This document shows, piece after piece, positions 50,572 through 58,983 of a stretch of DNA of 64,000 nt. The first letter of the stretch is position 1, and each line of letters begins with the position of its first letter. Origin of the DNA: Pseudomonas sp. 6D_7.1_Bac1 (GTDB lineage Bacteria > Pseudomonadota > Gammaproteobacteria > Pseudomonadales > Pseudomonadaceae); NCBI RefSeq assembly GCF_025465945.1, contig NZ_JANLNW010000072.1:124001-188000 (forward strand). Direction: 5' to 3'. The position numbers and the translations under genes were made by a program. A model generated the notes under the pieces. The model worked only from the letters and a program-made list of their open reading frames with translations, made no database searches and was not told the origin of the DNA.

Positions 50572-51486
50572 ATGCAGCTCAAATCACTTCGGATTTTTTT
50601 GGCTGTGGCTGAGACGGGCAGCTTCGTGGCCGCCGCTGAACGCCTGCACACCGTGCAATCCAACGTCACTGCACATATCAAGAAACTCGAAACCGAATTG
50701 GGTGCTCAACTGATCGACCGCAATGGCCGGGTGCGTCTCACCTCCGCTGGTCACGCACTCAGCGAATACGCTGACAGAATTCAGCGAAATCACGACGAGG
50801 CTGTGGCCTTTTTCCGAGGTAACCAGTCCCTAAGTGGCGAGTTGCGCATCGGCGCGATGGAGACCACCACGGCGTTTCGCTTGCCGGGGATCCTGGCGAG
50901 CTTTCACGGCAATCATCCGGAAGTTGATATCAAGCTCACCACCGGGCCGACGGCAGACCTGGTCAGGGGATTGGTGGAAGGGCGCTTCGATTGCGTATTT
51001 GTGGCCGGCAAAGTCGACCACCGGCGCTACCACATGTACAAAGCCTTCACCGAGGAGCTGGTGCTGATTTCCTCCCGGCCGCTGGAGAAAATGCCGCCCA
51101 AGGAAACCTTGCTGACAGCCACCTTCCTGGCCTTCCGCCAAGGCTGCAGCTATCGCCACAGCATTGAATTGCTGCTGGCCTCTTGCGGGGTTTCGGCCGT
51201 GCGCATCATTGATTTCGGCACGCTGGACGCCATGCTCGGCTGCGTCGCGGCGGGCATGGGGTATGCCGTACTGCCGAAGTCCGCGGTCGAGGCTCAAAGG
51301 TCGCGCTTCAACATCTACAGCCTCGATCTGCCGGAGCGCTATGCGATTGTCGACACCTATTTTGCGGCCGCACCGCAGAACACCTGGACGCCGGCCATGG
51401 CCTCGTTTTCTGAAACGGTGTGCGATGCGCTGGTGATCACCGATGCACCGCCATCGCACGAAGTGATAAGAAGCCAGAAGGTGTAA
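50572..51486 (+). CDS. LysR-family transcriptional regulator divergent from the FAD/NMO pair
   Basis: LysR regulator of 304 aa: N-terminal winged helix (LKSLRIFLAVAETGSFVAAA, VTAHIKKLETELGAQLIDRN), linker helix, and a substrate-binding domain (LSGELRIGAMETTTAF, LASFHGNHPEVDIKLTTGPT, MLGCVAAGMGYAVLPKSAVE). I place the start at ATG 50572; ATG 50545 is an in-frame alternative. It diverges from the FAD/NAD(P) protein and nitronate monooxygenase genes and probably controls them. A terminator follows. Confidence 0.9.
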   Translation: MQLKSLRIFLAVAETGSFVAAAERLHTVQSNVTAHIKKLETELGAQLIDRNGRVRLTSAGHALSEYADRIQRNHDEAVAFFRGNQSLSGELRIGAMETTTAFRLPGILASFHGNHPEVDIKLTTGPTADLVRGLVEGRFDCVFVAGKVDHRRYHMYKAFTEELVLISSRPLEKMPPKETLLTATFLAFRQGCSYRHSIELLLASCGVSAVRIIDFGTLDAMLGCVAAGMGYAVLPKSAVEAQRSRFNIYSLDLPERYAIVDTYFAAAPQNTWTPAMASFSETVCDALVITDAPPSHEVIRSQKV

Positions 51487-51514
51487 ACCTTATTCAGGAC
51501 GAGTCACGATGCTG

Positions 51515-51556
51515 AAAAAGAGCCCGCCTTCGGTATGAAGTGCGGGCTTTTCTTTA
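51515..51556. terminator. Bidirectional terminator after the LysR gene
   Basis: AAAAAGAGCCCGC and GCGGGCTTTTCTTT with a hairpin loop of about 14 bases. It separates the + strand LysR gene from the minus-strand membrane-protein gene that ends at 51554, so it can serve both. Confidence 0.88.
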
Positions 51557-52066
51557 AGCGGCAGAAGCGTTTTTGAGTGCCAACAGCGCCATCCATTCGC
51601 GGTACAGCGTGATTGCCCTGCCGCAGAAGAGCCCGACCGTAAACCCCGAGGCGGTGCCTGTGAGCGTCAGCATCTGCACGCTGGCCGAACGTTCCGGGTG
51701 AACAGCGGCCTGATAGCCGATGAAGTATTTCACCGCGAAGAACAGCAGCGAGATGCAGAGGATTTTCCAGGTGCCGGGAACGATCAGCCCTTTGCCGCCG
51801 CTGTCCAGTGTCAGCCCTCGGCGCGAGAACAGTGCAATCGCCGCCAGGCTGCCCAGCGCGATGCCGGCCACCCAGCTGCCCAGCGCCAACTCGGCGTGTT
51901 CGTGGTAGTTCAGCGAAAAGAATGACCAGAGCGTCAGGAGGCCCGGTGTAATGAGCAGGGAGAGTTTGCTTTCCCGGCTGGGCGTTCTGGCCCTGAACCC
52001 GTAATAACAGATCAACAGGAAAACCCCGTAGACCCATAGCGGCGTGCCTTGCAGAATATCGAGCAT
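51554..52066 (-). CDS. Conserved-looking inner-membrane protein of unknown function
   Basis: Predicted protein of 170 aa with four or five membrane helices: GTPLWVYGVFLLICYYGF at the start, LSLLITPGLLTLWSFFSL, ALGSWVAGIALGSLAAIALF, and ILCISLLFFAVKYFIGYQAA, then MLTLTGTASGFTVGLFCGRA. The ATG 52066 gives a compact polytopic protein; upstream codons to 52147 are hydrophilic and probably untranslated. No motif links it to a known transporter. It follows the minus-strand LysR gene (52154-53059) by 87 bases and could be co-transcribed. Confidence 0.75.
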   Translation of the reverse strand: MLDILQGTPLWVYGVFLLICYYGFRARTPSRESKLSLLITPGLLTLWSFFSLNYHEHAELALGSWVAGIALGSLAAIALFSRRGLTLDSGGKGLIVPGTWKILCISLLFFAVKYFIGYQAAVHPERSASVQMLTLTGTASGFTVGLFCGRAITLYREWMALLALKNASAA

Positions 52067-52153
52067 GTTGGTCAGCGTCCTTGCCTTGGAAAACCTGACC
52101 GGATGCTGCCACAGGCTTGAGGCACTGTCACTGCTGGCCTCGGACAAGCGTTT

Positions 52154-53059
52154 TCAGAGCGTGTCCTGCCAGGTCTGACGGGAGGACTGGAGCTGGGTTT
52201 TGACCCAGTTGCTGAACGCTTGAACCACCGGCCGCTCGGGTTTCTGCGGGTCGGCCACCAGGTAGTAGCCACGGTGCAGATCGATGGTGATGTCGAACGG
52301 GCGCACCAGCAGACCCTTGGACAAGGCATCGCCGCTGATCAGGTTGTCGCCGATGGCGATGCCCTGGCCGGCGATGCACGCGGACTGCGCGCAGTGCGCA
52401 TCGGAAAACAGGATGCCGCTGACGGCGTTGACGCCCGAGGCGCCGGCTGCGGTCAGCCAGACTCGCCAATCCGAGTAATCGGTCATGTGCAGCAACGGGT
52501 AGCCGCTGAGCTCCTGCGGGCTTTTCAGGCCGCTGAGCGAGTTGATCAGGCGCGGGCTGCACACCGGGAAAAACCTTAGCGCAACGATCTCTTCAACGAG
52601 CATTTCCGGCCAGTCGCCAATCCCGTACGCGATGAACAAATCGGCATTGGGGTTGTGGGTGTCGTCTGGTGTCCGGGGGGAAATCAGCTGCAACTGCACC
52701 TGTGGGTACTGACGCAAGAACGCGCCGATGTGGTGGCACAACCAATACGTGGCGAACCCCGGCGCGCAACTGACGCACAGCCGTCCGGACACTGGCTGGT
52801 CGTCGATCAACTGACCGGCGTCGAGCAAGTTCAACAGAATTCCGTGCACCTCACGGGCATAGCGTTCGCCCTGGTAGGTCAGGCCGATCCCTCGACCGAT
52901 GCGCTCGGTGAGGGCGAAGCCGACGCACTCCTCAAGCTTGCTGATCTGGTGGCTGATGGCGCTGCGGGTCAGGTTCAGTTCACGGGCGGCGACCGACACG
53001 CTGCCCAGGCGTGCGACTGCGTCCAGAGCGCGAAGGGCAGTCATTGAAGGAAAACGCAT
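52154..53059 (-). CDS. GcvA-like LysR-family transcriptional regulator
   Basis: LysR regulator of 301 aa. Its N-terminal domain (PSMTALRALDAVARLGSVSV, RSAISHQISKLEECVG) resembles the GcvA/AmpR subgroup. The effector domain shows LCVSCAPGFATYWLCHHIGA, HNPNADLFIAYGIGDWP and CIAGQGIAIGDNLISGD. It diverges from the amidohydrolase-metallochaperone operon with a 222-base gap that carries an inverted repeat, so it probably regulates that operon. Confidence 0.92.
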   Translation of the reverse strand: MRFPSMTALRALDAVARLGSVSVAARELNLTRSAISHQISKLEECVGFALTERIGRGIGLTYQGERYAREVHGILLNLLDAGQLIDDQPVSGRLCVSCAPGFATYWLCHHIGAFLRQYPQVQLQLISPRTPDDTHNPNADLFIAYGIGDWPEMLVEEIVALRFFPVCSPRLINSLSGLKSPQELSGYPLLHMTDYSDWRVWLTAAGASGVNAVSGILFSDAHCAQSACIAGQGIAIGDNLISGDALSKGLLVRPFDITIDLHRGYYLVADPQKPERPVVQAFSNWVKTQLQSSRQTWQDTL

Positions 53060-53174
53060 AAAGAGTCCAGCATCAGGTTGTAGGAGGGGTTACGACGGGG
53101 TTGTGAAAACCTGTGGCTCGGGCCGTTTGCAACTTATGGTGAATTAAATTGAACGATTAAGCCAAAAAAAATCG

Positions 53175-53200
53175 ATTGTTGTGTTAGTTGGTTCAACAAT
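53175..53200. promoter_or_regulatory. Candidate LysR operator
   Basis: ATTGTTG and CAACAAT form a perfect seven-base inverted repeat with 12 bases between, in an AT-rich stretch between the LysR and amidohydrolase genes. LysR sites have T-N11-A geometry inside such dyads, which this permits. A second GTTCAA/TTGAAC pair overlaps it. Confidence 0.5.
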
Positions 53201-53281
53201 ACTAGCCCCATTCGTCAGGGCCCCCGAAGCGCAAAACGCGTGGCGGACCTTCCTATCGCTCTGAACTCAAAGGTGGCTTAC

Positions 53282-55027
53282 ATGGCTGGGTCCGACAACT
53301 TTACCTCGACCCATTCCGCGCAAGGGACATACGCCGATCTGATCCTCGGTAACGGTCGTATTTACACCCAGGATCCTTTGAGCCCGTGGGCCGAGGCTGT
53401 GGCGATTCGCGACGGCAAGTTGATCGGTGTCGCCAGCCTGAGCGAGCTTGCGGGATTCAAGGGGCCGAACACGATTTTCCATGATCTGGCGGGGGCATTC
53501 TGCATGCCGGGTCTGCATGACATGCACACTCATCCCGACCTGGCGCTGGCGCCGCGCTACAGTGACGACCTGGATGTCGGCATCGAAGACCCGACCCCGG
53601 AACAGTTGCGCGAGAAAATCCTCGCCTACGCCGACGCCCATCCGGGCGATGGCTGGATTTACGGGCAGTACTGGGTGCGTTACACCTTCCGCGAAGCCGG
53701 GTTGACACCGGGCCGGGCGTGGCTCGACAGCATCATGCCGGACCGCCCGGTGGCGCTGCTCGACCGGATGTGGGGCACCATGATGGTCAACTCCAAGGCC
53801 CTGGAACTGGCCGGCATCGACCGCCACACTGCTGACCCGCGCAACGGCTACCTGGAGCGTGACGAACTGACCGGCGAGCCCACCGGCCTGATGATCGACG
53901 GCGCCTACGCGATGATTCATGCGGCGATGCCACCGACCCCGGTCAGCGTGTTGCGTCGTGCGTATCGTGACGGCGTGCATTTCCAGAGCTCGCGTGGGGT
54001 GACGGCGAGCAAGTACGTGCACGTCTGCGAACAACGGTTGCAGGCCTTGAAAGAGCTGGATGACAGCGGTGAACTGACGGTGCGCATCGAAGCGGCCATC
54101 AGTTGGCAGGACGATATCTTCCCGGTGCGCCGGCGTTGGGAACTGCTCAGCGGCGAGCGGCACTATTACCGCAGCGCCCGGTTGAGCGCCAACGCGGTGA
54201 AGTTCCATTTCGACGGCACCGTCGAGCCACGCTCGTCGTACCTGCTGACGCCGTGGCCGCAAGAATCGAACTGGCGCGGCAAGCTCAACCTGACCCCCGA
54301 GCACATCACCGACATGGTGGTGGACATGGACAGCCGAGGCATCCGGGTGATCGCTCATTGCACCGGTGACGGCGCGTCCGATGTGTTTCTCGATGCCGTG
54401 GCCGAAGCCCGTCGTCGCAACGGTTTCAGCGGTGTGCGCCATCAGTGCGCGCACAGCACCTTGCTGCATCCGGGTAATCTGCCGCGCTTCAAGCAATTGC
54501 AGGTCATCGCCGAATTCTCGCCGGCCGCCTGGTACCCGACGCCGTTCGCCAGCGGTGCACGCTCGGGTTACGGTCAGGAGCGGCTCAAACGCATCTACGA
54601 CTTCAAGGGTGTGCTGGAAGCGGGCGGCACCGCGGTGATGGGCACCGACTGGCCGGTGGCGTCCATCGACCCGTGGCTGGCGCTGGAAACCATGGTCACC
54701 CGCCAGAACCCGTGGAACGACGACCCGACTTGCTTCGGCGAGCCGATCAGCCTGGAGCAGGCATTGAATGTGATCACGCTCAATGGCGCCGTCGCGATGG
54801 GCCTGGAACAGAGCACTGGCAGCCTCGAAGTCGGCAAGTCGGCCGACTTGATTGTCATCGACCGGGACTTGTTCGCCGAGCCGGCGCGCAACTACCTCCA
54901 CCGCACCAATGTGTTGCTGACTTTTGTCGAAGGCCAGTTGGTCTATGACCGCCATTCAACGCTGGCGTCATCGGGGTTGAAGGCGGTCTGGCAGGGCGAA
55001 CCGCCGATGCTGGAGGGCAAGGCGTAA
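53282..55027 (+). CDS. YtcJ-like metal-dependent amidohydrolase
   Basis: Amidohydrolase-superfamily protein of 581 aa, with AAAGGTGG 7 bases before the ATG 53282. The N-terminal beta-sandwich precedes the metal-site HxH in CMPGLHDMHTHPD (about residue 80). Later come KFHFDGTVEPRSSYLL (possible carboxylated-Lys strand), VIAHCTGDGASDVFLDA with a His ligand, HQCAHSTLLHP with another, and the C-terminal Asp in MGTDWPVASIDPW. The closing GSLEVGKSADLIVID is typical. The substrate is unknown. The TAA overlaps the start of the COG0523 metallochaperone gene, which suggests that metal loading of this enzyme is served by its neighbour. Confidence 0.9.
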   Translation: MAGSDNFTSTHSAQGTYADLILGNGRIYTQDPLSPWAEAVAIRDGKLIGVASLSELAGFKGPNTIFHDLAGAFCMPGLHDMHTHPDLALAPRYSDDLDVGIEDPTPEQLREKILAYADAHPGDGWIYGQYWVRYTFREAGLTPGRAWLDSIMPDRPVALLDRMWGTMMVNSKALELAGIDRHTADPRNGYLERDELTGEPTGLMIDGAYAMIHAAMPPTPVSVLRRAYRDGVHFQSSRGVTASKYVHVCEQRLQALKELDDSGELTVRIEAAISWQDDIFPVRRRWELLSGERHYYRSARLSANAVKFHFDGTVEPRSSYLLTPWPQESNWRGKLNLTPEHITDMVVDMDSRGIRVIAHCTGDGASDVFLDAVAEARRRNGFSGVRHQCAHSTLLHPGNLPRFKQLQVIAEFSPAAWYPTPFASGARSGYGQERLKRIYDFKGVLEAGGTAVMGTDWPVASIDPWLALETMVTRQNPWNDDPTCFGEPISLEQALNVITLNGAVAMGLEQSTGSLEVGKSADLIVIDRDLFAEPARNYLHRTNVLLTFVEGQLVYDRHSTLASSGLKAVWQGEPPMLEGKA

Positions 55028-55977
55028 TGGACGCACAACGGATCGCGGTGACCGTCGTTTCGGGGTTTCTCGGTGCCGGCAAAACCACCTTGCTCAACCG
55101 CATGGTGCGCCGTGCCGAAGGCAGCCGGTTGGCGGTGATCGTCAATGATTTCGGTGAGCTGAACATCGATGCGGCGATCGTCTCCGAAGTCACCGATGCG
55201 GTGTACAGCCTGCAGAACGGTTGCATCTGCTGCACCGTGCAAGAAGACCTGCTGGCGCAACTGACCAGCCTTACGCAGATGCAGCCTCGGCTTGAGCGCA
55301 TCGTCATTGAATGCAGCGGGGTGTCGGATCCGCAACGTATTGTGCAAACCCTGGCTTACCCGCAACTGCGCAGTCAGATGCAACTAGACATGGTGATCAC
55401 CGTTGTCGACGCGACACGTCATCTGCAACTCGATGGCGAGTACGCCCGACTGGCCCGAGCGCAAGTGGCTGCGGCCGACTTGCTGCTGTTGAACAAAACC
55501 GATCTGGTGAGCGACCAGCAGTTGCAGGCACTGCGCGATACGCTGGGTGCCAGAACCCGGATTCACGTCAGCGTGCAGGCGGATCTGCCTGATGCGCTTT
55601 GGCTGGATTCGGACCTGGACCTTGAGCCTCGGGCGCTCAAGCCGCTGACACGGGTGTCGACCGACGACCACAGTGAAATGTTCAGCAGTTGGCTGTGGCA
55701 GAGCACGACGGCTTTGAACATCGAGCGTCTACGCGGCTGGTTGCAGGCGCTGCCCACCGAGGTGTTCCGGGTCAAGGGATTGGTCGTGCTAGAGCCGGGC
55801 ACCCAGTTGCATTGGCTGCAACATGTCGGCACGCGCAGTCAGTTTTCGCCCGCCACGGAGGACGCACGGGCCACCGGCACGCGGCTGGTGTTTATCGCCC
55901 GCCGCGGTTTCGAGGGTTGGGACGCGTTAGGGCAAGGGTTGGAGCAGTGTCAGGTGGCAGAGGCGTCGCGGACCTGA
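55027..55977 (+). CDS. COG0523 (CobW/YeiR-type) GTPase metallochaperone
   Basis: G3E GTPase of 316 aa. Walker A is GFLGAGKTTLLNRM, the metal-binding CxCC motif is GCICCTVQEDLL (about residue 64), switch and Walker B is IVIECSGVSDPQ, and the guanine-specificity motif is LLNKTDLVS. The C-terminal CobW-C domain (ALNIERLRGWLQALPTEVF, RVKGLVVLEPG) is present. Family members carry zinc or another metal to client enzymes. The ATG overlaps the amidohydrolase stop (TAATG), and the overlap makes that enzyme the likely client. Confidence 0.93.
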   Translation: MDAQRIAVTVVSGFLGAGKTTLLNRMVRRAEGSRLAVIVNDFGELNIDAAIVSEVTDAVYSLQNGCICCTVQEDLLAQLTSLTQMQPRLERIVIECSGVSDPQRIVQTLAYPQLRSQMQLDMVITVVDATRHLQLDGEYARLARAQVAAADLLLLNKTDLVSDQQLQALRDTLGARTRIHVSVQADLPDALWLDSDLDLEPRALKPLTRVSTDDHSEMFSSWLWQSTTALNIERLRGWLQALPTEVFRVKGLVVLEPGTQLHWLQHVGTRSQFSPATEDARATGTRLVFIARRGFEGWDALGQGLEQCQVAEASRT

Positions 55978-56025
55978 GCGAGACAGAGCAGTCAGCGCTG
56001 CGTTGGCGCGCCTACCGAGCGTCAG

Positions 56026-57555
56026 TCATCGCGACCCCGGCGAGTTCAGGTTCATCGAGCGAACTGCCAACGCGTTCGCCGTTTCCTCATCCACCGGCAG
56101 CGAAAAGCGGAAGGTCGCACCTTGGTCCGGTACATCCAGCAAGCGAATTTCGCGGCCATGCAGTTGCAGAATCCGGTGCACGATGCGCAATCCCAATCCG
56201 CCGTCACGGCGTGCACCGCCAATGTTGAACGGGCGCAAAAACAAGCCTTCGCGCAATTCGGCGGCGATGCCGGGGCCGCTGTCGCTGACGGTGATTTCGA
56301 CGAATTTGCCTTGGGGGACGAGGCTGATATCAATCTCCCCGCCATCGGGTGTGTGGCGCAAGGCGTTGTCGAACAGGTTGGTCAGCACACGTTCGATCAG
56401 CCCTAGGTCGGCACAGACTGCCGAGACATTCGGTGCGAAGCTTGCCTTGAGCTGCACTTGCCGGGCTTCGGCGGTCAGCTCGAACTTTTGAAAGATGTCC
56501 TGCACCAGATCGGTCAGTGAAAAGCGCTCCAGCACCGGTTGGACGAAGCCGTGTTCCAGGCGCACCAGTTCCAGCAACGACTGCGCCAGGCCGCCGACCT
56601 TGCGGCTCTGGTCGAGGGCGATGCCCAGGTAGCGGCGGCGCTCGGCCGGGGTCAGGCTGGCGTCTTTCAGTGACAAGGTTTCGAGGTAGCCGTGCAGCGA
56701 CGCCAGCGGTGTGCGCAGATCGTGGGAGATATTGGCGACCAGCTCACGGCGTTCCTGATCCTGGCGGGTCAGGGAGCTCCATTGTTCGCCCAGGCGCTTT
56801 TGCATCTGCCGGAAGGCGGCATCGAGCACGGCGATTTCGTCATGAGTGGCGAGGTTATCCGCTGTGCCTGACGGCACCGGCGAAGGCGGGGCGACCGGAG
56901 CGCCGTCGATGTCGAAATGCGCAACCGTGTCGGTCAAGCGGCGCAGCGGGCGGGTGATCAGGGTAAACGCCGTGAGACCGGCGATCAGGCACAGCAACGC
57001 CACCATCCCGATCGACCACAGCGCGGTGTTCAGCGCCTCGCTGGTGGCCCCGCGCTCGGCGATGCGGTCATGTTCTTCGCTGAGCAGCACTACGTAGAGA
57101 TAGCCAGTTTGCTGACCGTTGACTTTAAGTGGCGCGGCGCTGAACACCTTGCGCCCGTCGACGCTGCGCGGGTCGTCGCCGAGAATCGGCAGCGCCTCAC
57201 CGTTGAGCAAGCGCCGCACGGGTGCCAGATCGACCTGCTCGCGACGCAGGTGGCCTTCGGGCGCAGCATTGCCGACGACCCGGCCGTTGGTGTCGAGCAG
57301 ATAGACCTCGACACTCGGATTGACCAGCATCAACTGGCTGAACAACTCGCGCAGTGCGTCGGGTTTCAGGCCGTTGGCGTCCATCAGCTGGGTGTCGTGG
57401 GCGATGTGCTGCGCCAGGTCCCGGGACAGGCCTTGCACCACTTCCAGCTCATGCATGTGGTTGGAGCGCACCTGCATCCACACCGAGGTGCCGCTGCACA
57501 CCAACAGCAACAGGGCGAACACCGCCGACAGGCGCTGGGTGAGTGTCAGTCTCAT
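56026..57555 (-). CDS. Sensor histidine kinase of the msr locus
   Basis: Membrane sensor kinase of 509 aa. The first helix (LSAVFALLLLVCSGTSVWM) is followed by a periplasmic sensor of about 150 residues and a second helix (LWSIGMVALLCLIAGLTAFT). Then come a HAMP region (RPLRRLTDTVAHFDID), H-box ANISHDLRTPLASLHG, N-box NLFDNALRHTPDGG, and G-boxes SGPGIA and GLGLRIVHRI. The ATG overlaps the stop of the response regulator gene. It diverges from msrB, so the two-component system probably senses envelope oxidation and controls the msr genes, analogous to E. coli HprSR. That role is inferred from position. Confidence 0.88.
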   Translation of the reverse strand: MRLTLTQRLSAVFALLLLVCSGTSVWMQVRSNHMHELEVVQGLSRDLAQHIAHDTQLMDANGLKPDALRELFSQLMLVNPSVEVYLLDTNGRVVGNAAPEGHLRREQVDLAPVRRLLNGEALPILGDDPRSVDGRKVFSAAPLKVNGQQTGYLYVVLLSEEHDRIAERGATSEALNTALWSIGMVALLCLIAGLTAFTLITRPLRRLTDTVAHFDIDGAPVAPPSPVPSGTADNLATHDEIAVLDAAFRQMQKRLGEQWSSLTRQDQERRELVANISHDLRTPLASLHGYLETLSLKDASLTPAERRRYLGIALDQSRKVGGLAQSLLELVRLEHGFVQPVLERFSLTDLVQDIFQKFELTAEARQVQLKASFAPNVSAVCADLGLIERVLTNLFDNALRHTPDGGEIDISLVPQGKFVEITVSDSGPGIAAELREGLFLRPFNIGGARRDGGLGLRIVHRILQLHGREIRLLDVPDQGATFRFSLPVDEETANALAVRSMNLNSPGSR

Positions 57556-58268
57556 GGCTGCTCCTGCGCCGTGGCGAATTTATAGCCACGGCCCCACACC
57601 GTGAGAATACGCACCGGTTGCGCCGGGTCGGTTTCGATCTTGGCCCGCAGACGATTGATGTGAGTGTTGACTGTGTGCTCGTAGCCTTCGTGGCTGTAAC
57701 CCCAGACGGCGTTCAGCAGGTCCATGCGCGAGAAGACTTTGCCCGGCTGCCGGACGAAGAAGTACAGCAGGTCGAACTCCCGTGGCGTGAGGTCCAGGCG
57801 CTTGCCGTCGAGTGACACTTCACGGGTGATCGGGTCGATGAACAGCCCGTCGCTGGTGAGGCTGCCGGCGTCCATTTTCAGGTTGCGGGCCATGGCGTCG
57901 ACCCGCCGCAGCAGGGCTTTGACCCGTGCCACCAGCTCAAGCATCGAAAACGGCTTGGCCAGGTAATCGTCGGCCCCCAGTTCCAGGCCGAGGATGCGGT
58001 GCATTTCGCTCGACCGGGCGCTGGTGATGATGATGGGCGTGTAACGGGCCATGGCGCGGGCGCGGCGGCAGATCTCCAGACCGTCGACACCGGGCAGCAT
58101 CAGGTCGAGGATCAGCGCATCCCAGCTGCCTTGTTCGAGCAGGCGCAAGCCTTCGTTGCCATCGGCGCTGTGCACGACCTCGAACTGCTCGTCGCGCAGG
58201 TGCAGGCAGATCAGGTCGGCGATGTGTTTATCGTCCTCGACCACCAGGACACGTTTGGGTTGATCCAT
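57552..58268 (-). CDS. OmpR-family response regulator of the msr locus
   Basis: Response regulator of 238 aa. The receiver domain has RVLVVEDDKHIADLI, the phospho-acceptor in DALILDLMLPGVDGLE, and DYLAKPFSMLELVA. The winged helix has LDLTPREFDLLYFFVRQPGK and HTVNTHINRLRAKIE. I take ATG 58268 (MDQPKR); upstream in-frame codons to 58367 are probably untranslated. Its start lies 153 bases from the divergent msrB start, leaving room for operators. Co-translated with the kinase (4-base overlap). Confidence 0.92.
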   Translation of the reverse strand: MDQPKRVLVVEDDKHIADLICLHLRDEQFEVVHSADGNEGLRLLEQGSWDALILDLMLPGVDGLEICRRARAMARYTPIIITSARSSEMHRILGLELGADDYLAKPFSMLELVARVKALLRRVDAMARNLKMDAGSLTSDGLFIDPITREVSLDGKRLDLTPREFDLLYFFVRQPGKVFSRMDLLNAVWGYSHEGYEHTVNTHINRLRAKIETDPAQPVRILTVWGRGYKFATAQEQP

Positions 58269-58420
58269 TTGGGCTAAATCCTGTTGCGCAGTGAATGCAT
58301 TGTGCGGGTTTTCCCCATCGCGAGTTATCACGAATTGTTTAACTCCACGTGAGGATTTGGCGATCACCTCAAGCCTAGGCTGTGTTCCATGTAAACCACG
58401 GCGAATTTAGGGAGAGGGCC

Positions 58421-58939
58421 ATGTTTTCACGGCGACAGATTCTTCTGGCGGGCGGCGGGCTGGGCCTTGCAGCGCTGGCGGCCGGTGTATTGCCAAAAAT
58501 GACTGGGCGCTCGGCGCTGGTCAGCGAGGCGAGCGCCGCCGAGACCTTCGAGGTCACCCACAGCGACGCCGAATGGCACGCGAAGCTCAGCGCCGAGCAG
58601 TACGACATCCTGCGTAACGAGGGCACCGAACGTCCCTACTCCAGCGCACTGAACAACGAACACCGCGACGGTACTTTCGCCTGTGCGGGCTGCGATCTGG
58701 CGCTGTTTTCATCGAGCACCAAATTCGACAGCCATACCGGTTGGCCGAGTTTCTGGGCACCTTTGGAACATGCGGTCGCGACTCGCGAAGACCACTCGTT
58801 TGGTGTGCTGCGCGAGGAAGTTCATTGTCGACGCTGCGGCGGGCATTTGGGCCATGTGTTCAACGACGGGCCAAAACCGACCGGTCTACGCTACTGCATG
58901 AACGGTCTGGCGATGACTTTTGAGCCGCAATCGGCCTGA
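58421..58939 (+). CDS. msrB: Exported methionine-R-sulfoxide reductase MsrB
   Basis: Reduces methionine-R-sulfoxide. The 172 aa protein begins FSRRQILLAGGGLGLAALAA, a Tat-type signal with twin Arg, and is cleaved near SAAET (about 37-41). The catalytic domain carries the zinc pairs CAGC (88-91) and CRRC (136-139), and the catalytic Cys in YCMNG (159), with GWPSFW and HLGHVFNDGP typical of MsrB. GGAGAGGG precedes the ATG 58421. It is followed by the DipZ-like gene and the exported MsrA gene. Confidence 0.93.
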   Translation: MFSRRQILLAGGGLGLAALAAGVLPKMTGRSALVSEASAAETFEVTHSDAEWHAKLSAEQYDILRNEGTERPYSSALNNEHRDGTFACAGCDLALFSSSTKFDSHTGWPSFWAPLEHAVATREDHSFGVLREEVHCRRCGGHLGHVFNDGPKPTGLRYCMNGLAMTFEPQSA

Positions 58940-58983
58940 CACCATGGGCAGGTTCTTTCCTTCACTTCATACAGGTCCTCGTT

